A stretch of DNA of 64,000 nucleotides. It comes from Saururus chinensis. Taxonomy: Eukaryota > Streptophyta > Magnoliopsida > Piperales > Saururaceae. The notes under the pieces were generated by a model that was given only the letters and a program-made list of their open reading frames with translations, was not told the DNA's origin and made no database searches. Position numbers and translations under genes: made by a program. Each line of letters starts with the position of its first letter. Position 1 is the first letter of the stretch. The stretch is taken from contig CP141143.1 of the NCBI GenBank assembly GCA_035235625.1, forward strand, positions 12,569,092-12,633,091, read 5' to 3'. Positions 1 through 12,400 of this stretch are shown here, in pieces.

Positions 1-2175
1 TACATAGAGTACAATACTCTCATTTGAGTCATAAATATCACCTAACTCTCATTCCTTTGATGTCAAATCATTGCTCTCTCAAGATGTTCCACTCTCGAAT
101 TGGTTCACGCTTTTGTTTATGTAAATGCGATGGTTCACTTATAAGGGTATTTATGTCATTTTATTTAAGTCTTTGGTAAAATCTAATGGGTCCAACACTG
201 GGCTCAATGGTACTACTTAATGTCAAGGACCCTTGGTACAACACCCTTGAACCAACCCTAGTTCACTTAATTGTTCACCCTTAACCCTAGGGGGAAAATA
301 GTCAATTATATATTTATTGATATTTTTCATCACTATGTAAATTGGTATATATTTAAGGTACACATGCATCTTTCATTGGGATTTCCCCCAATTTTAACTC
401 AACTCATAGGGCTTCGAAATGGAGCCCGAGTCAGGTAATTAAACTGTGACTTAACTACTACGGTAAAATGATTATTTTTATAGCCTCTAGGATTTGTCCC
501 CATGTTGAAACTTGGTTAGAACACTTGTCTCCTTCTTAAAGTCCATTGATAATTTTTTAAATTTTTTGGACACTTATACCCTCTTGAACTAGACCCGGTT
601 CAGAGCCCCCACTTTTTTTACCAACCAACCTCCAATGAGAACAAATTGCGTGACATGACCTTGATTTGGATCCAATTCCAAAAAGTTGTGGGTTGTCTCC
701 TTACTAGAGATGCCTCATGAAGCCTGCAATCACTAGACTTCATGTTTAGCTACTAGCGGTCTCGTCTCTTGTTCACCGACAAGGGGCAAGAGAACTCTCT
801 TGTTGAGAGGCAGCCAGAGCGGAAGTTCCGGCCTTGGTGCCTCTGCCTTTAACTCTTAGGCCTACTATGTGGGTTTTCAATTCCCCACTGACTGTGCACT
901 CTGGCCACGTGCAAGTGCAACAACTGCCACAAGGAGACGCAAGGCTGGGTCTGCTCGGATTGTTGCCAAGCAACGAACCTGATGGACCTAACCCTGCGGC
1001 CCTGCCTCCATCTAGTCTAAAACACTACAACTCTTCTCCATGCATGACCAAAGGCTTTTGGCCTCTGGCCAGTGTGTTGGCCGGTAGCCACGACTGGGAA
1101 AAGGACCAGGCTCAACAGGATCACCAACATCGAATGATTCCAAGAGCCCTAGTCCTGTCGTCAAATGGCGGTTGCGGTCCACACCCCCTCCTCTCATTTC
1201 TCTATGATTTCACAGAGAGTAAGAGAAAGGCGAGCATGGAGGCAGCGGCTTGTGGCCAACATTTCCTCCTCCACCTACGGGCCAACAGGCAATGACTAAA
1301 TCACCAGTAGTGGCCTGTGCACCATCCCACGGCCAACCAATACACCAGTTGGCCATCCATCAGCCACGAATGGCTCCAAACAAATTAGGTTATTTCCTAA
1401 TTAAATAGTCAAGTATAACTATCTAACCCTTTAATACATAGAAATCTTAATTAATAAGCAATCCTACATCAAGTGCTGGGTTTTTGTAGATTTGCTGCAA
1501 CCAAAACTTTGTCACCAGTCATGTTTGCCATAAATTCTTCGGAACGCTTCTTCTCCGGTGGTTCCCATCTCCCGAAAGTCCAAAAAGCTCTCCTGACAAA
1601 ATAAGCCCTAAATAGCCTTTTTATAATCATAGGGATTAGGGTTTCTAATTCTTTTAGAAGTTGGGCCAAATACCTCCTACTTAGCTGCATACTTGGGCTA
1701 TATTTTAATAATTTCTACCACCCTAATTAACCGGGCCCATAGAGCACATGAAACAACCCATTTGCGCATCTAATTCGGGTAAATAGGTCAAGCGCGACAT
1801 GTTCAACTTGAACAATCAACTCCAATTATTATCTTACGAGTGACATTTTGAAACTATGTCTAAGTATTTTCTATCCAGATAGGTCTTAGTCATAAATTCC
1901 ATTTATTGAGGAAACTATTCAACTGAGCAAGTCGAGGGGTCAATACACTATTTTTGACATGGCCAACTTCATAAATTTGAAAAATTATTAGACATTATAA
2001 TAGGACTTGGGGTGAATAAGGATTTAATAACATATTAAGTAATAAAGGTACACAATATGTTAAAATTTACTTTGTTATTTGTTTTATATAATATTAATTA
2101 TATATTACTTTATCTATTTTATTGTAGAGGTTATTTGTTTTGTATGTGGGAGATACATGTAAATTTGGGAGTCCG

Positions 2176-2325
2176 TGAAAGGGAAGTATTTTTCATGCTC
2201 TCCACTAACCATGAGTTGAGCGTAAGCTATGCATGAGAGCCCATGATATTTAAAATCAACGATGCACATGAATAGCTTAGCTTAGCTCATTGTTAGTGAA
2301 AGACGTAGGAGGATTGTTTCACTAG
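2176..2325. mobile_element. Foldback MITE copy (family A)
   Basis: The left end reads GGGAAGTATTTTTCATGCTC, followed by CTCCACTAACCATGAG. The same end occurs, with small changes, at about 51276 and 36777, and in reverse orientation near 44240. The right side carries a partial inverted copy around CTCATTGTTAGTGAAAGACG. No coding capacity. Target duplications could not be fixed, so the ends are approximate. Confidence 0.45.
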
Positions 2326-2605
2326 TCGATTAAGTTTATTTCTTCTTATCTTTTTTTAAAATTTTAATGTAAGCAAGTGAGAATGCCAATTGATTATGTT
2401 GTAAATTGAATTTTATAATGACAACAAGTGTCCGACACTTTGGTTATGTGAATCTTTAACTTCAATATAGATATTAGTGATATATTATTATGCCTTGTAA
2501 AGTGCATGTCCCTAATGTTTATAAACTTATAATTTCTCAAATACTTAGATAAATGTTTTTTTTCATGTAATTTATCTAGCTCTTATGATTTTCATAAAAA
2601 AACAA

Positions 2606-2660
2606 TACTCACTCTATCTCACATTAATAGTTTTATTTTATTTTTTCAAAATGAGTTAAA
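2606..2660. mobile_element. Stowaway-like MITE end fragment
   Basis: TACTCACTCTATCTCACATT followed by AATAGTT resembles the CTCCCTCCATCC...AATTAATAG end of the intact Stowaway-type element at 25783-25980. No matching 3' end was found nearby, so this looks truncated. Confidence 0.35.
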
Positions 2661-3054
2661 TTATCGTGTACATGAAAGTGTCATAATAGGAAGGCATCCA
2701 AAGAATCCTGAATATTGAAAAGAGGATGCGATTTTGTTTTAAAGATAAAATGTCAAACACTTGCCTTAGTTTAAATATGACTTTATAGTCTTTTATAAAT
2801 TTCTAAAGTCACGTTATTAAGGGTTTTTTTTTTGCCTACTTTGTCTAGTATAATTCATTGTGAATCTCAATTTACACATTTATTTATTTAGAACATGTTT
2901 AATAGTATGCTTAGGTCTCTACTCAGAAATTATAAGGTGCTCCGAGATTACTGCGTTTGTAAGTGCAAACACGCATTAGAAAGCGTTTTTAATGTAATGA
3001 GCTCAGTTTGAGAAATACATGAGAACTCTTTATTTATAAGATTGAAAGCGTTTA

Positions 3055-3175
3055 TACTTATATATTAGCGCACATCAGCACTAGTGATATTGACATTAAT
3101 ATACACTATCATATGTACCATTGTTCTTAAAAATCAAATCAAAGTTTTATGTTAGGCTCATTGAAAGAGGAGAGG
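3055..3175. mobile_element. Half of a family A foldback MITE in the LIG4 upstream region
   Basis: This stretch aligns by eye with the right half of the foldback element at 36776-36997: both share a hairpin arm around CACTAxxATxTATGxCATxG, then a TCTTAAAAAT-like block, then TTTATGTTxGGCTCAT. It ends about 265 bp before the LIG4 ATG and so forms part of its distal promoter. The left half is not recognisable. Confidence 0.4.
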
Positions 3176-3323
3176 AGCCCAAGTGACACCGTGCGTACAC
3201 TGGGGAAGTAGTCCATAGGGAAGTTTTTTATGTTCCGTTTTAAGGTACGCATAAAACCTTACTCTGGGGTCCTTTGCATACCCCCTTGTGCTTGCAGTGC
3301 AAGATTGGCCCACCGCCGTGCGT

Positions 3324-3331
3324 TTAAAAGT
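3324..3331 (+). promoter_or_regulatory. Possible TATA-like element of LIG4
   Basis: TTTAAAAG lies about 110 bp upstream of the LIG4 ATG, at the point where composition changes from AT-rich to C-rich. It is the best TATA-like match near the gene, but many plant housekeeping promoters lack a TATA box, so this is weak. Confidence 0.2.
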
Positions 3332-3439
3332 CGTCTTCCCCGACGCCCAAACTCGCGCCCCCGCCCAAGCTACCGGAACGTCACAAGTCCACCTCCAAAT
3401 CTGCTTCAAACACACAACTAAGGAAAATTGGGAGGGGAA

Positions 3440-6400
3440 ATGCAGAGGGCCCCAATGTCGAAGTCGGAGGCGAGCACGGTGGAGTTCAGGTTCCTGGCGG
3501 CCATGTTCGATGCGATGCAGCGGAGCAAGTCGTCGGCCGAGAAGCGCAAGAAGTTCCGCAAATTCATAGACTACTGCTGCCCGCCCCGCCTCTACTTCGC
3601 CGCCATCCGCCTCATCCTCCCCTTCCTCGACCGCGAGCGCGGCTCTTATGGCCTCAAGGAGTCCGTCCTCGCCACCTCCCTCGTGGACGCCCTCGGCATG
3701 TCTCGCGAGTCTGAGGACGCCCTTCGCCTCATCAACTGGAGGAAGGGCGGCGCCAAGACTGGTGCCAATGCTGGAAATTTTGCTCTTGTCGCTACTGAGG
3801 TGACTCTTATAGTTTTCCCACCTTTGCGCGCCATTGAGGGCTCTTTCTTCTTCTATATCGTGAAATTTGACCATTAGTGCAAGTATGAGTTCCATGTACA
3901 TATGGTTGTGCGATTTGTCCATTGGACCCAGTTTATACAGTAATAGCTCTTTCTCTTACACAGTTACACTATTGCTCATTAATGACCAGGTGTTACAGCG
4001 GAGGCAGGGGACGGCTTCTGGTGGGTTGTCTATTGAGGAGCTTAACGATTTGCTTGATCGCTTGGCTGGTTTGGAGAATAGGTAGACTTTAGTTTCCATC
4101 TAAATGATAGTAGCACCTTCTTGTATACTGTTCTTCGTTTTTTAATTTAGTCATTTTGTAGGATTAGCTTGAGTTTGTTAATGAACAATGTCTCCTAAAA
4201 ACTCAAACTGTTAGGGAAGGGGTCTGACAATGCATATCTAATACTCCCACGCAAGTGCAGAGTCGTTTGGGCTCAGCACATGGACACTAATTCAAGGGAT
4301 ACATAGTGAGGATTTTGCCTCCAGGGGAACTTAATCAAGGGCCTACCGATTTGATGTCATGTCATGGTGTTTTTCTAAGTTCAATTTGTTTTACCTTTAA
4401 CAAAACTATGTCCTTTTGGAATTTTTGCTGGAACAGGGGAGAGAAAACAGCAGTTCTTTCGGAACTGATTAGGAAGACAAATGCACGCGAAATGAAATGG
4501 ATTATTATGATTATCCTCAAAGGTTTTTCCGTCTCTGTTTTGTTAGTGGCATGTCATTTTTTTTATCACTTTGTTTTATTTTTAACTTCAACTGCTTTTA
4601 TATGTAGATCTGAAATTGGGAATCAGTGAAAAAAGCATTTTCCATGAATTTCATCAAGATGCGGAGGATTTGTTCAACGTAACCTGTGACTTAAAATTGG
4701 TTTGTGAGAAGCTGCAAGATCGAACTCAACGGCACAAACGCCAGGTCTGATATTTTAGTCCTTAGGCAAGAGTGAATTCAATTGGCTTGTTCATCTCTAG
4801 CATTGTGGCCTCTTGGTGGTAAAAGGGAAGCATAGGTTGAATTTGAGGCATGAGTTGAGGTATTAATCCACCGAGGGTTTGAGTTACAAATCTCTGTCTA
4901 TACACTTTTTTCTTGAAAACTCTCACAAGAGAGTCATGGACGTAGGCTTGTAGTGAGTATGCCAAGTAGCTAATTAGAACTTCAGCATTTATATGGATTA
5001 GCCTGAATATTGCAGTGCTCCAGTTGAACCTTTTCCTTTAATATGCGAACTTTTAAAAGTCATGTGAAATGGACATGTTGAAGTGATTTTTACCTTGGCA
5101 ACACTTGTTTCATTTGTTGGAGTTGCCTCAAGTCTAAGTCGGCCTCATGTGTTCCTCTTGTATAAGGCACCGTTCTATGCATTTTATGTTATGGTAAATC
5201 ATAATTGCTGTACCCTTGAATCTGTATGCTTTGTGAAATCTATCGACTGCATGATAGCATAACTATGATAGGTAATAGCGGATCTTCTTTGAGATCATTT
5301 ATGCAGGACATTGAAGTGGGGAAACCTGTGCGGCCTCAGCTGGCTCTTAGAGTCAGTGATGCTAATTCTGCATGGAAGAAGGTATTTATCACAAAAGAAA
5401 TTACGTGGACAGTTTACATTTTTTGCCTTATAAGGTTGTCATTAACTTCATCTGCAAATTAGTGTGCATAAAAGCAAACCATTAATGTGATTGTTATGCA
5501 AGTAATGACTTTATGCATATAGTTTTGTGTTTATTTAATTACTTTTTGCTAAGCGTTTATAAATAAATATGACCATTTATCAGAGTGCTAAGATTATGTT
5601 TTTTTTCCATATTGCTAGTGTGAACTATTATGAGTAATGATAATCACAAGGATACCCGCATTGATTATTTCTATTTGTTGTCCTTTTAGTAAGTTACTGT
5701 GACACTAGAGTAAATACATATTTACATCTGTGATGTGCTGAATTTGTCATGTAATAAGAGGTGGAGGACACAGAAAAATTTGCAAATAAAATATCTGAAA
5801 ATATTGTGAAATGTTGGACTTTTCCTTCAATATGTTTATACCCAAGTGTGGAGAAACTTGCAATTTGTTGCTTTTGTTATAGTACAAGTATACTTTCATC
5901 ATTTTTCACAATATATGCTCTATGCTATTATTTTTTATCTGAAGACTAAGCAAACAGAATTATTTTTTATTTTGGATATCATGGTATGACACTTTGTTCT
6001 TTTCCTTTTCCTGAATGTGATCATTATTTCTGATGCACCAAATTTGTTTGTTTGGCATATGCATACAGAACTATTGTTTAAGACTGTTTTGTTTCTGTGG
6101 TAGACCTCAGTCTGTTTACTGTTTCATCATTATTGTTGTCTAGCTTCATGGGAAACAGGTAGTTGTTGAGTGCAAATTTGATGGTGATCGCATCCAACTA
6201 CATAAGAATGGATCTCAGATACACTTCTTCTCAAGGTAATGGTACATGGTTATGATGCGTAATTGCTGCTTGCCTTTGAAGTTTAAGCAATCAGTTTCAA
6301 TGTTGTTGCTAGTTTAAAAGAGAAGAATTCCTGTTTAATACGTAATTATCTGAGGTTCATTGTTTACCATATCGGGCTTACTATTTAAATATTTATTGGA

Positions 6401-9400
6401 TGCATAACTTCTGTTATATGAATGATCTGCTAGTCTCTTTTACAGTGAAATCCATCATATTATCAGATATGTAGTGACTATCTTTTTCCCAACCATCAAT
6501 TTTTTTTTGTAGTCTAAGATGTTTTTGTGGTGAATATTTTATTTCTCTTGTAATCTTTCTGCTTGGTAGACGTTTTCCCACAAAACCCAGAAAGAAGACA
6601 ATGTCTTTGTACTGTTGTTTTTTTTTCTTTTTCACGAGCTACAGTACAAAACTGATATATAGCTCAAAATATCTTTCTCCTGTATGTATTTTTTATCAGA
6701 CTTTTACTTTCATTTTAGTGCTGCTTTTTTGCATTTTTTGGATTATTTTGTAGTAATGGTGCTCAAGTTAGTTAAAGTTGTTTGTGTCAATTATGACGTG
6801 CAGGAACTTTATCGACCATCCTGAATATGGGCATTCTATGTCAGACATAATCTTTCAGAACATATTGGTTGACAGGTACATCTTGTGTGTGCATCTGCAT
6901 CCTTTTTGTTTGTGTGCTGATTATATCAGCATTATAGAAGTCTATGTATTTCTTTTTGTTGTGTTGAATGTCCTTGTCAAGGATGAAAATAATTACATGA
7001 TTCAGTGGACAAATCATTACTACAGATGTATACTCGATGGTGAAATGTTGGTCTGGGACACAACCACAAATAGTTTTGCAGATTTTGGCTCAAACCAAGA
7101 AATAGGTACCAAAGAAGTTTGGTATTTCACTGCTTTCTCATGCAAATGTTTTAGTGTGTACAAACTTGCCATGCAACCTTAAGAGTTGTGATTGATGGGA
7201 TGCCCATTATTATGTTTATGTGTAAGGGTACTTCATTTTTTTTCCGAATACTTATATTTTGATCAAATTGTCTGTTTTCCATCTACATTGTCACAGTCCT
7301 AACAACATTTTTCATGTTAGTTTGAATGCACTCTTTAAGTTGAGATGCATTTACGTACTTGACTAACATGTGCCACTTGCAAATACCTCCTATAATTTTT
7401 CATCTGCTAGACCACTTCTTATATTTCAAATATGCTAGAAGATAGCCCACCTGGATAAAGTTCCATTAGATGTTATTTGCAAGAATTTCAATGAATTAAA
7501 ACTATTAGATCATTAATAATATATGAACAATTTTTTTTAACGAATGGTTGTATAGTCTTTAAACATAAATATAGAGCAGTTTCAAGTACCATGAAATTTA
7601 AGCATCAAATTTTAGAGCAGTTTCAAGTACCATGAAATTTAAGCATCAAATTTGGTCTGGAGATTACAAGCTGCGATAAGTGGGTTCCAATTAGCAAAAG
7701 TGGGTCCAAAGTACACAGAACCATGGCCACCATAATTTGCCAACAATTCCCTTTGGTTCCACTTTACTTGATATTATGAGGCTCTTGAGTTAGCAGGTAA
7801 AGTTACCTGTTAATATCAACAAGAAATCCACCTTTTGTGTCTGTGTGCATGAGCACGCGCACGAATATGTGTTTGTGTGGTTAAGTGCATGTGTATGTTT
7901 TGTTATTTCCCATCTATCTTTAATTGATTAATGTTACACTCTGTTTTCAGCAAAGGCAGCTAAGGAAGGATTTACAACTGATCGACAGGTACCCTTATGC
8001 TGACTTTTTTGTTTTTATGTTCATTTTTGTGAATTTTTTAGACATAAATAGAAAAGGAAAAAGTAAAAAAAGAGGAACTTTAAGTAATTTTATTTTTCTT
8101 CTTTGTGCAGTTGTGTTGTATCCTTAGAGTTTATTGAAGCTATTGATCCGGATTATCAGGTTGATTAGGTTGGTGGAAAAGTTTAAAAAGGTTCCACTGT
8201 AAAATGTTAAAGTGCATGATTTCTGTGTTTTACTTAACTAATAAATGATCAGATGTTGCATTTGATATTCTCTATGTGGGTGATACAAGTGTTATTCATC
8301 AAAGCTTGAAGGAACGCCATGAACTGCTCCAAAAAACAGTGAAACCTTTGAAGGGGAGGTTGGAAATTTTAGTTCCTAATGTTGGCCTCAATACAGAATT
8401 TCTGTTGGGTAAGAGTTCAGGTGTCAGTTGAAGCCTTTTTCCATTGTCATTTTGTATTCTATCTCTTACAATTTTGACCATGTTGCTTAGCAATGTACTT
8501 TCTCTTATCGCAATGTTATCTTGCTTCCAGCTACTGTATTGAGCATTTTTGCCACTTGTTTTCACATTGCAATTATCTTAATTTCGTGCCATGAGTTAAT
8601 TTTAGGGGTTCATACAGGGGAACCACGTTGGTCTCTTATTGCATATAAAGTGGAAGATGTCGAAATATTTTTTAAGGAAACTATTGAGAACCGGTAAGTA
8701 CAATTTTCTTTGTAGATGTTTTTTTCTTTTCATTTTTTGTCTCCTTCAAAAGGAATATGTTGTGAAACTGAAATTTGTTGTGTCAAGTTGGATAATAAAA
8801 TTTAGATGACATTGTATCATACTACTATATAAAGCAAATTGAGTGACTGACAGATTTTTGCCAAACTTCCTATATTGCCCTCACATTTTCCTATGATACC
8901 CTTTAATTCAAGTTTGAATTGATATGTAATATGAGGGTATTTTACTAAAATTATTTACTTAGATTCATTTATATGGATACCACTTGTCAACCTAATATTG
9001 TTTTCTAATATGACACGGGCCCTACTTTTTATTTTATGTTGATTTGTAATTTTGAAATATTATATCTTGCACTCTCGAACTCGAATTTGTGCATTCTTAG
9101 TATCGTTGGAAAGTTTTCGACGAACTCTATCAAATGAGATCCCGCATGAGTATGTTTTCTCAAACTTTTTTGTGGTCCCCATGCATGCAACACGCTTCCC
9201 AATATTAATTTTTTGCATTTTTATGTATATTACTCATTTCTTATTCACGTATTTTTGACACCATTCAAAAAATCCTGACGGGCTCTATCAAATGAATGAT
9301 GTGCTCCACGGTGCAAGTCTTTCGGCACCATTGTCTTCATCAACCTATGACCTAATATTAAGCTTTTAAGATTTGGACTCGTAGTTGCATACTACGATTG

Positions 9401-12400
9401 TATATGGGTTAGTATAATGCTTATAATTGTATATGTGTGTAATTTATGATCATTATGATACTAAAAGCATGTAATATAACTATAACATGTAAGAGAAACC
9501 TTTGGTTGATACATACTTTATTTTCAATTTGATTTATTTTTTCTTATCCAATTTGTATTTAAACTTGTAATGCATGTGCATTCTTGCTAGTATGACTTAA
9601 AGCATTGATGCTAAAATTAATGAGAGATATTTATAAGGAGATATCCTGTTATAAAAATTTTGTTTTTTAGGGAGGATATGTATTTTTTGTACCTTGACGA
9701 AGGTTCAATGATGATGATGGCAATGTGTCGAAGGTAAGGTGGTGTTGATGAGGGCGACAATGACAGCTGTACATCTATAATCTACCTTTTGTCATGTCAT
9801 TTGTATTCTGTCCATGTTGTGCTTATAATGAAATTTTGATTTGTTTACTGTTGGGCTGGTTAAATGTGTGTTTCATATATATTTTTTAAAGCTTAGTTTA
9901 AGGTTTGTTACTGATCTTGTTCAGAGATGAAGGTATTGTGTTGAAAGATTATGGTTCTAAATGGGAACCTGGTGACCGAAGTGGAAAGTGGTTAAAACTG
10001 AAGCCTGACTATGTTCGTGCTGGATCTGACTTGGATGTTTTGATAATAGGTGGATAGACCTTTCTTGTGTGCTTTTCTTATTCAAACAGCTGCATAGAAG
10101 AACATATGTCTGTGTATGTATTCTGACCTAAAGCTACAGCATGTTTGTGTTTTTCTTGTAGGTGGATACTTTGGTTCCGGACGTCATGGAGGGGAGGTAA
10201 GTCATTTTTATGATTGTTTAGACTATTTTCAGTATTCGGCTGTTGTGATTAATCTATTAAAAAAGGAAAGGTTATGTGGGAAAATGATTATATCTCTATG
10301 AATGTCTTCTGATTTAAACATTTCAAACAAGTCATTTATATAAATTTTTTTATAGATACTGTCATTTTCAGATATGGTTTATCAAAAACCTAAACCTAGT
10401 GCATTTTTATTTTGATCTGTATTAGGTTGCTCAATTCTTAGTGGGTCTTGCAGACCGTCTGACTCCTAATGCCTATCCAAAAAGGTGACCAATCAAAAGT
10501 ACTATTATTTGGAATTAACTTTGTTTTGTATACTGTATAATGTACTGATAGTAATAATAATTCTGTATATGTGCATGTTCTTGTAAAAATAGTTGCTTGG
10601 TTGTGTGCTTGCTTAGTTTTTACCGTGTCATATGAATATAATCTTGTGGGAACCAAATTTTAAGGGACATTTGTAGATTGAAAGAGGGCCGTCAACATAG
10701 GAAATAGGAATCTACAAATTTAGTCCTGTTCTTCGCATGTCAACCCTCTAAACCATGAGTCTAAAAATACATCAGTTTTGGGAAGCGTGAGCAACCTTCT
10801 CTTTGAGCAATGTAAGCTATTTTTTTTAATATTATTATTTTGAACACATTCTGTTGTGACATAGCTGCAACATGAGATGAGAAAATTTCTTTGTGCTACA
10901 ATAAAAGACTGTCAAAGCCTGGAGTGCAGCAATATGATTAACAGGTTTATTTGTTCTGCAGAATGTCACAAGTATTGCATCTGGTGTAGAACCGAAAATC
11001 ATTGAGGGAAAAAGAAGTAATAGTAGAAAAAGTAGGGAATGGGGAGTGAAGGGTTCCTCTTTCCCAGCAATGTCACATAATGCTAGTTTTATTTTCTTTT
11101 TGCAGGTTCATTTCCTTTTGTAGGGTAGGAACTGGTCTCTCTGATGACGAGCTTGATACTTTGGTTACAAAATTAAAGCCCTATTTCAGGTACTTATCTG
11201 TTGCATGTTTAGAATTATAACATAGTTAATGCTATATAGAGAGAGATGCAAATGTTGGCAATGAGAATGGATTATAGAAACTAATAATGGAAGTTTCCTT
11301 TTATTTAATGGGTGTGGTATGAGAGAACATGAGTGGGTTTGCAGTGCTAGTTTTGTTTGGTGTATGGCTGAACCTGATCTGACTTGAGGATATTAGTATG
11401 CACCAAAAAAAAAAACGGAATCAACTGTTGAAAGAAATTTTTATTTGGAATAATCTAATTACATTAATGTGCTTTTTGTAATACTTTGAACTACATATTT
11501 GAAGCACTGGTTAGAGAAATGATTTCAGGTAGGCGTCTGGCTAATGGTGAGCACAAAAATAAACCTATATAGATGTAGATATATGTGAATTTGTACTCAA
11601 TGTGTTTTATAATATGGAAACATATTACAGTAACTAGGCTTGAGTTGATTTACAAATATAAGAGTTTTCATTTGTTGAATACATTTGTGTTTAATAAGGT
11701 CTGACAAAGTGAAAATTGGATTCCGTCAGATCAAGCAAAACCACCCTGATGTGATTTAAGGTGTCATCCATGTAGATTAATATTTAGGTAGAAGCTAGCA
11801 TCCTCTCACCTAGATGCTGCTTACTTGCATCCTGGTGACCAGATGCTTGGCAGTTGGATTGCTGCTCAGCAGTTGGATCGTCATTCAACAATCATCATTT
11901 ATCACCCCTTAAACTCAGTGGTTGAGGGATGATAAACAGAGGCCCTCGGAGGATGATCTGACAGCCAGTCACTTGCTCACCAGGATGCAAGTAGCATCTG
12001 GGTGAGCAGATGCTATGTGAATTCTAATATTTATGTTGATTGCTGTCTTTTTAATAATGGCCTGTTAGCACATGTATGCTGTATGGTAATTCATGCATTT
12101 TGATTATGGCAGGAAAAATGAGTACCCCAAGAAGGCGCCTCCCTTCTATGAATTAACAAATAATTCAAAAGAGAGACCTGATGTTTGGATTGCTAGCCCT
12201 GAAAAGTCAGCTATCATATTTACCCAAATACAAAATCTTGTGTTTCAGAATAGTTATTTCAAATTTCCTTATTTTCAGGTCCATCATACTTTCAATTACT
12301 AGTGATATCCGAACAATAAAATCAACGGTATGGATTGATACCATGTATTGCTTAATTTTCTGTTTGTTAACTGACTTGTAGTGGCAGAAACTGTAAGCAT

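Larger units (their letters stand above)
1..3054. other. AT-rich intergenic region, no gene
   Basis: No reading frame here resembles a known protein. A 153-codon frame at 834-1295 has no recognisable motif and no exon-like context. Two repeat-derived pieces can be named: a member of a foldback MITE family at about 2176-2325 and a short Stowaway-like end at about 2606-2660. The rest is plain AT-rich sequence. Confidence 0.6.

Noticed and set aside
834-1295. 153-codon open frame on the + strand
   Set aside because: No motif, no family resemblance, no splice or promoter context; overlapped by a minus-strand frame at 1012-1197.
3158-3922. 254-codon minus-strand frame
   Set aside because: It is the antisense shadow of the GC-rich first exon of LIG4.
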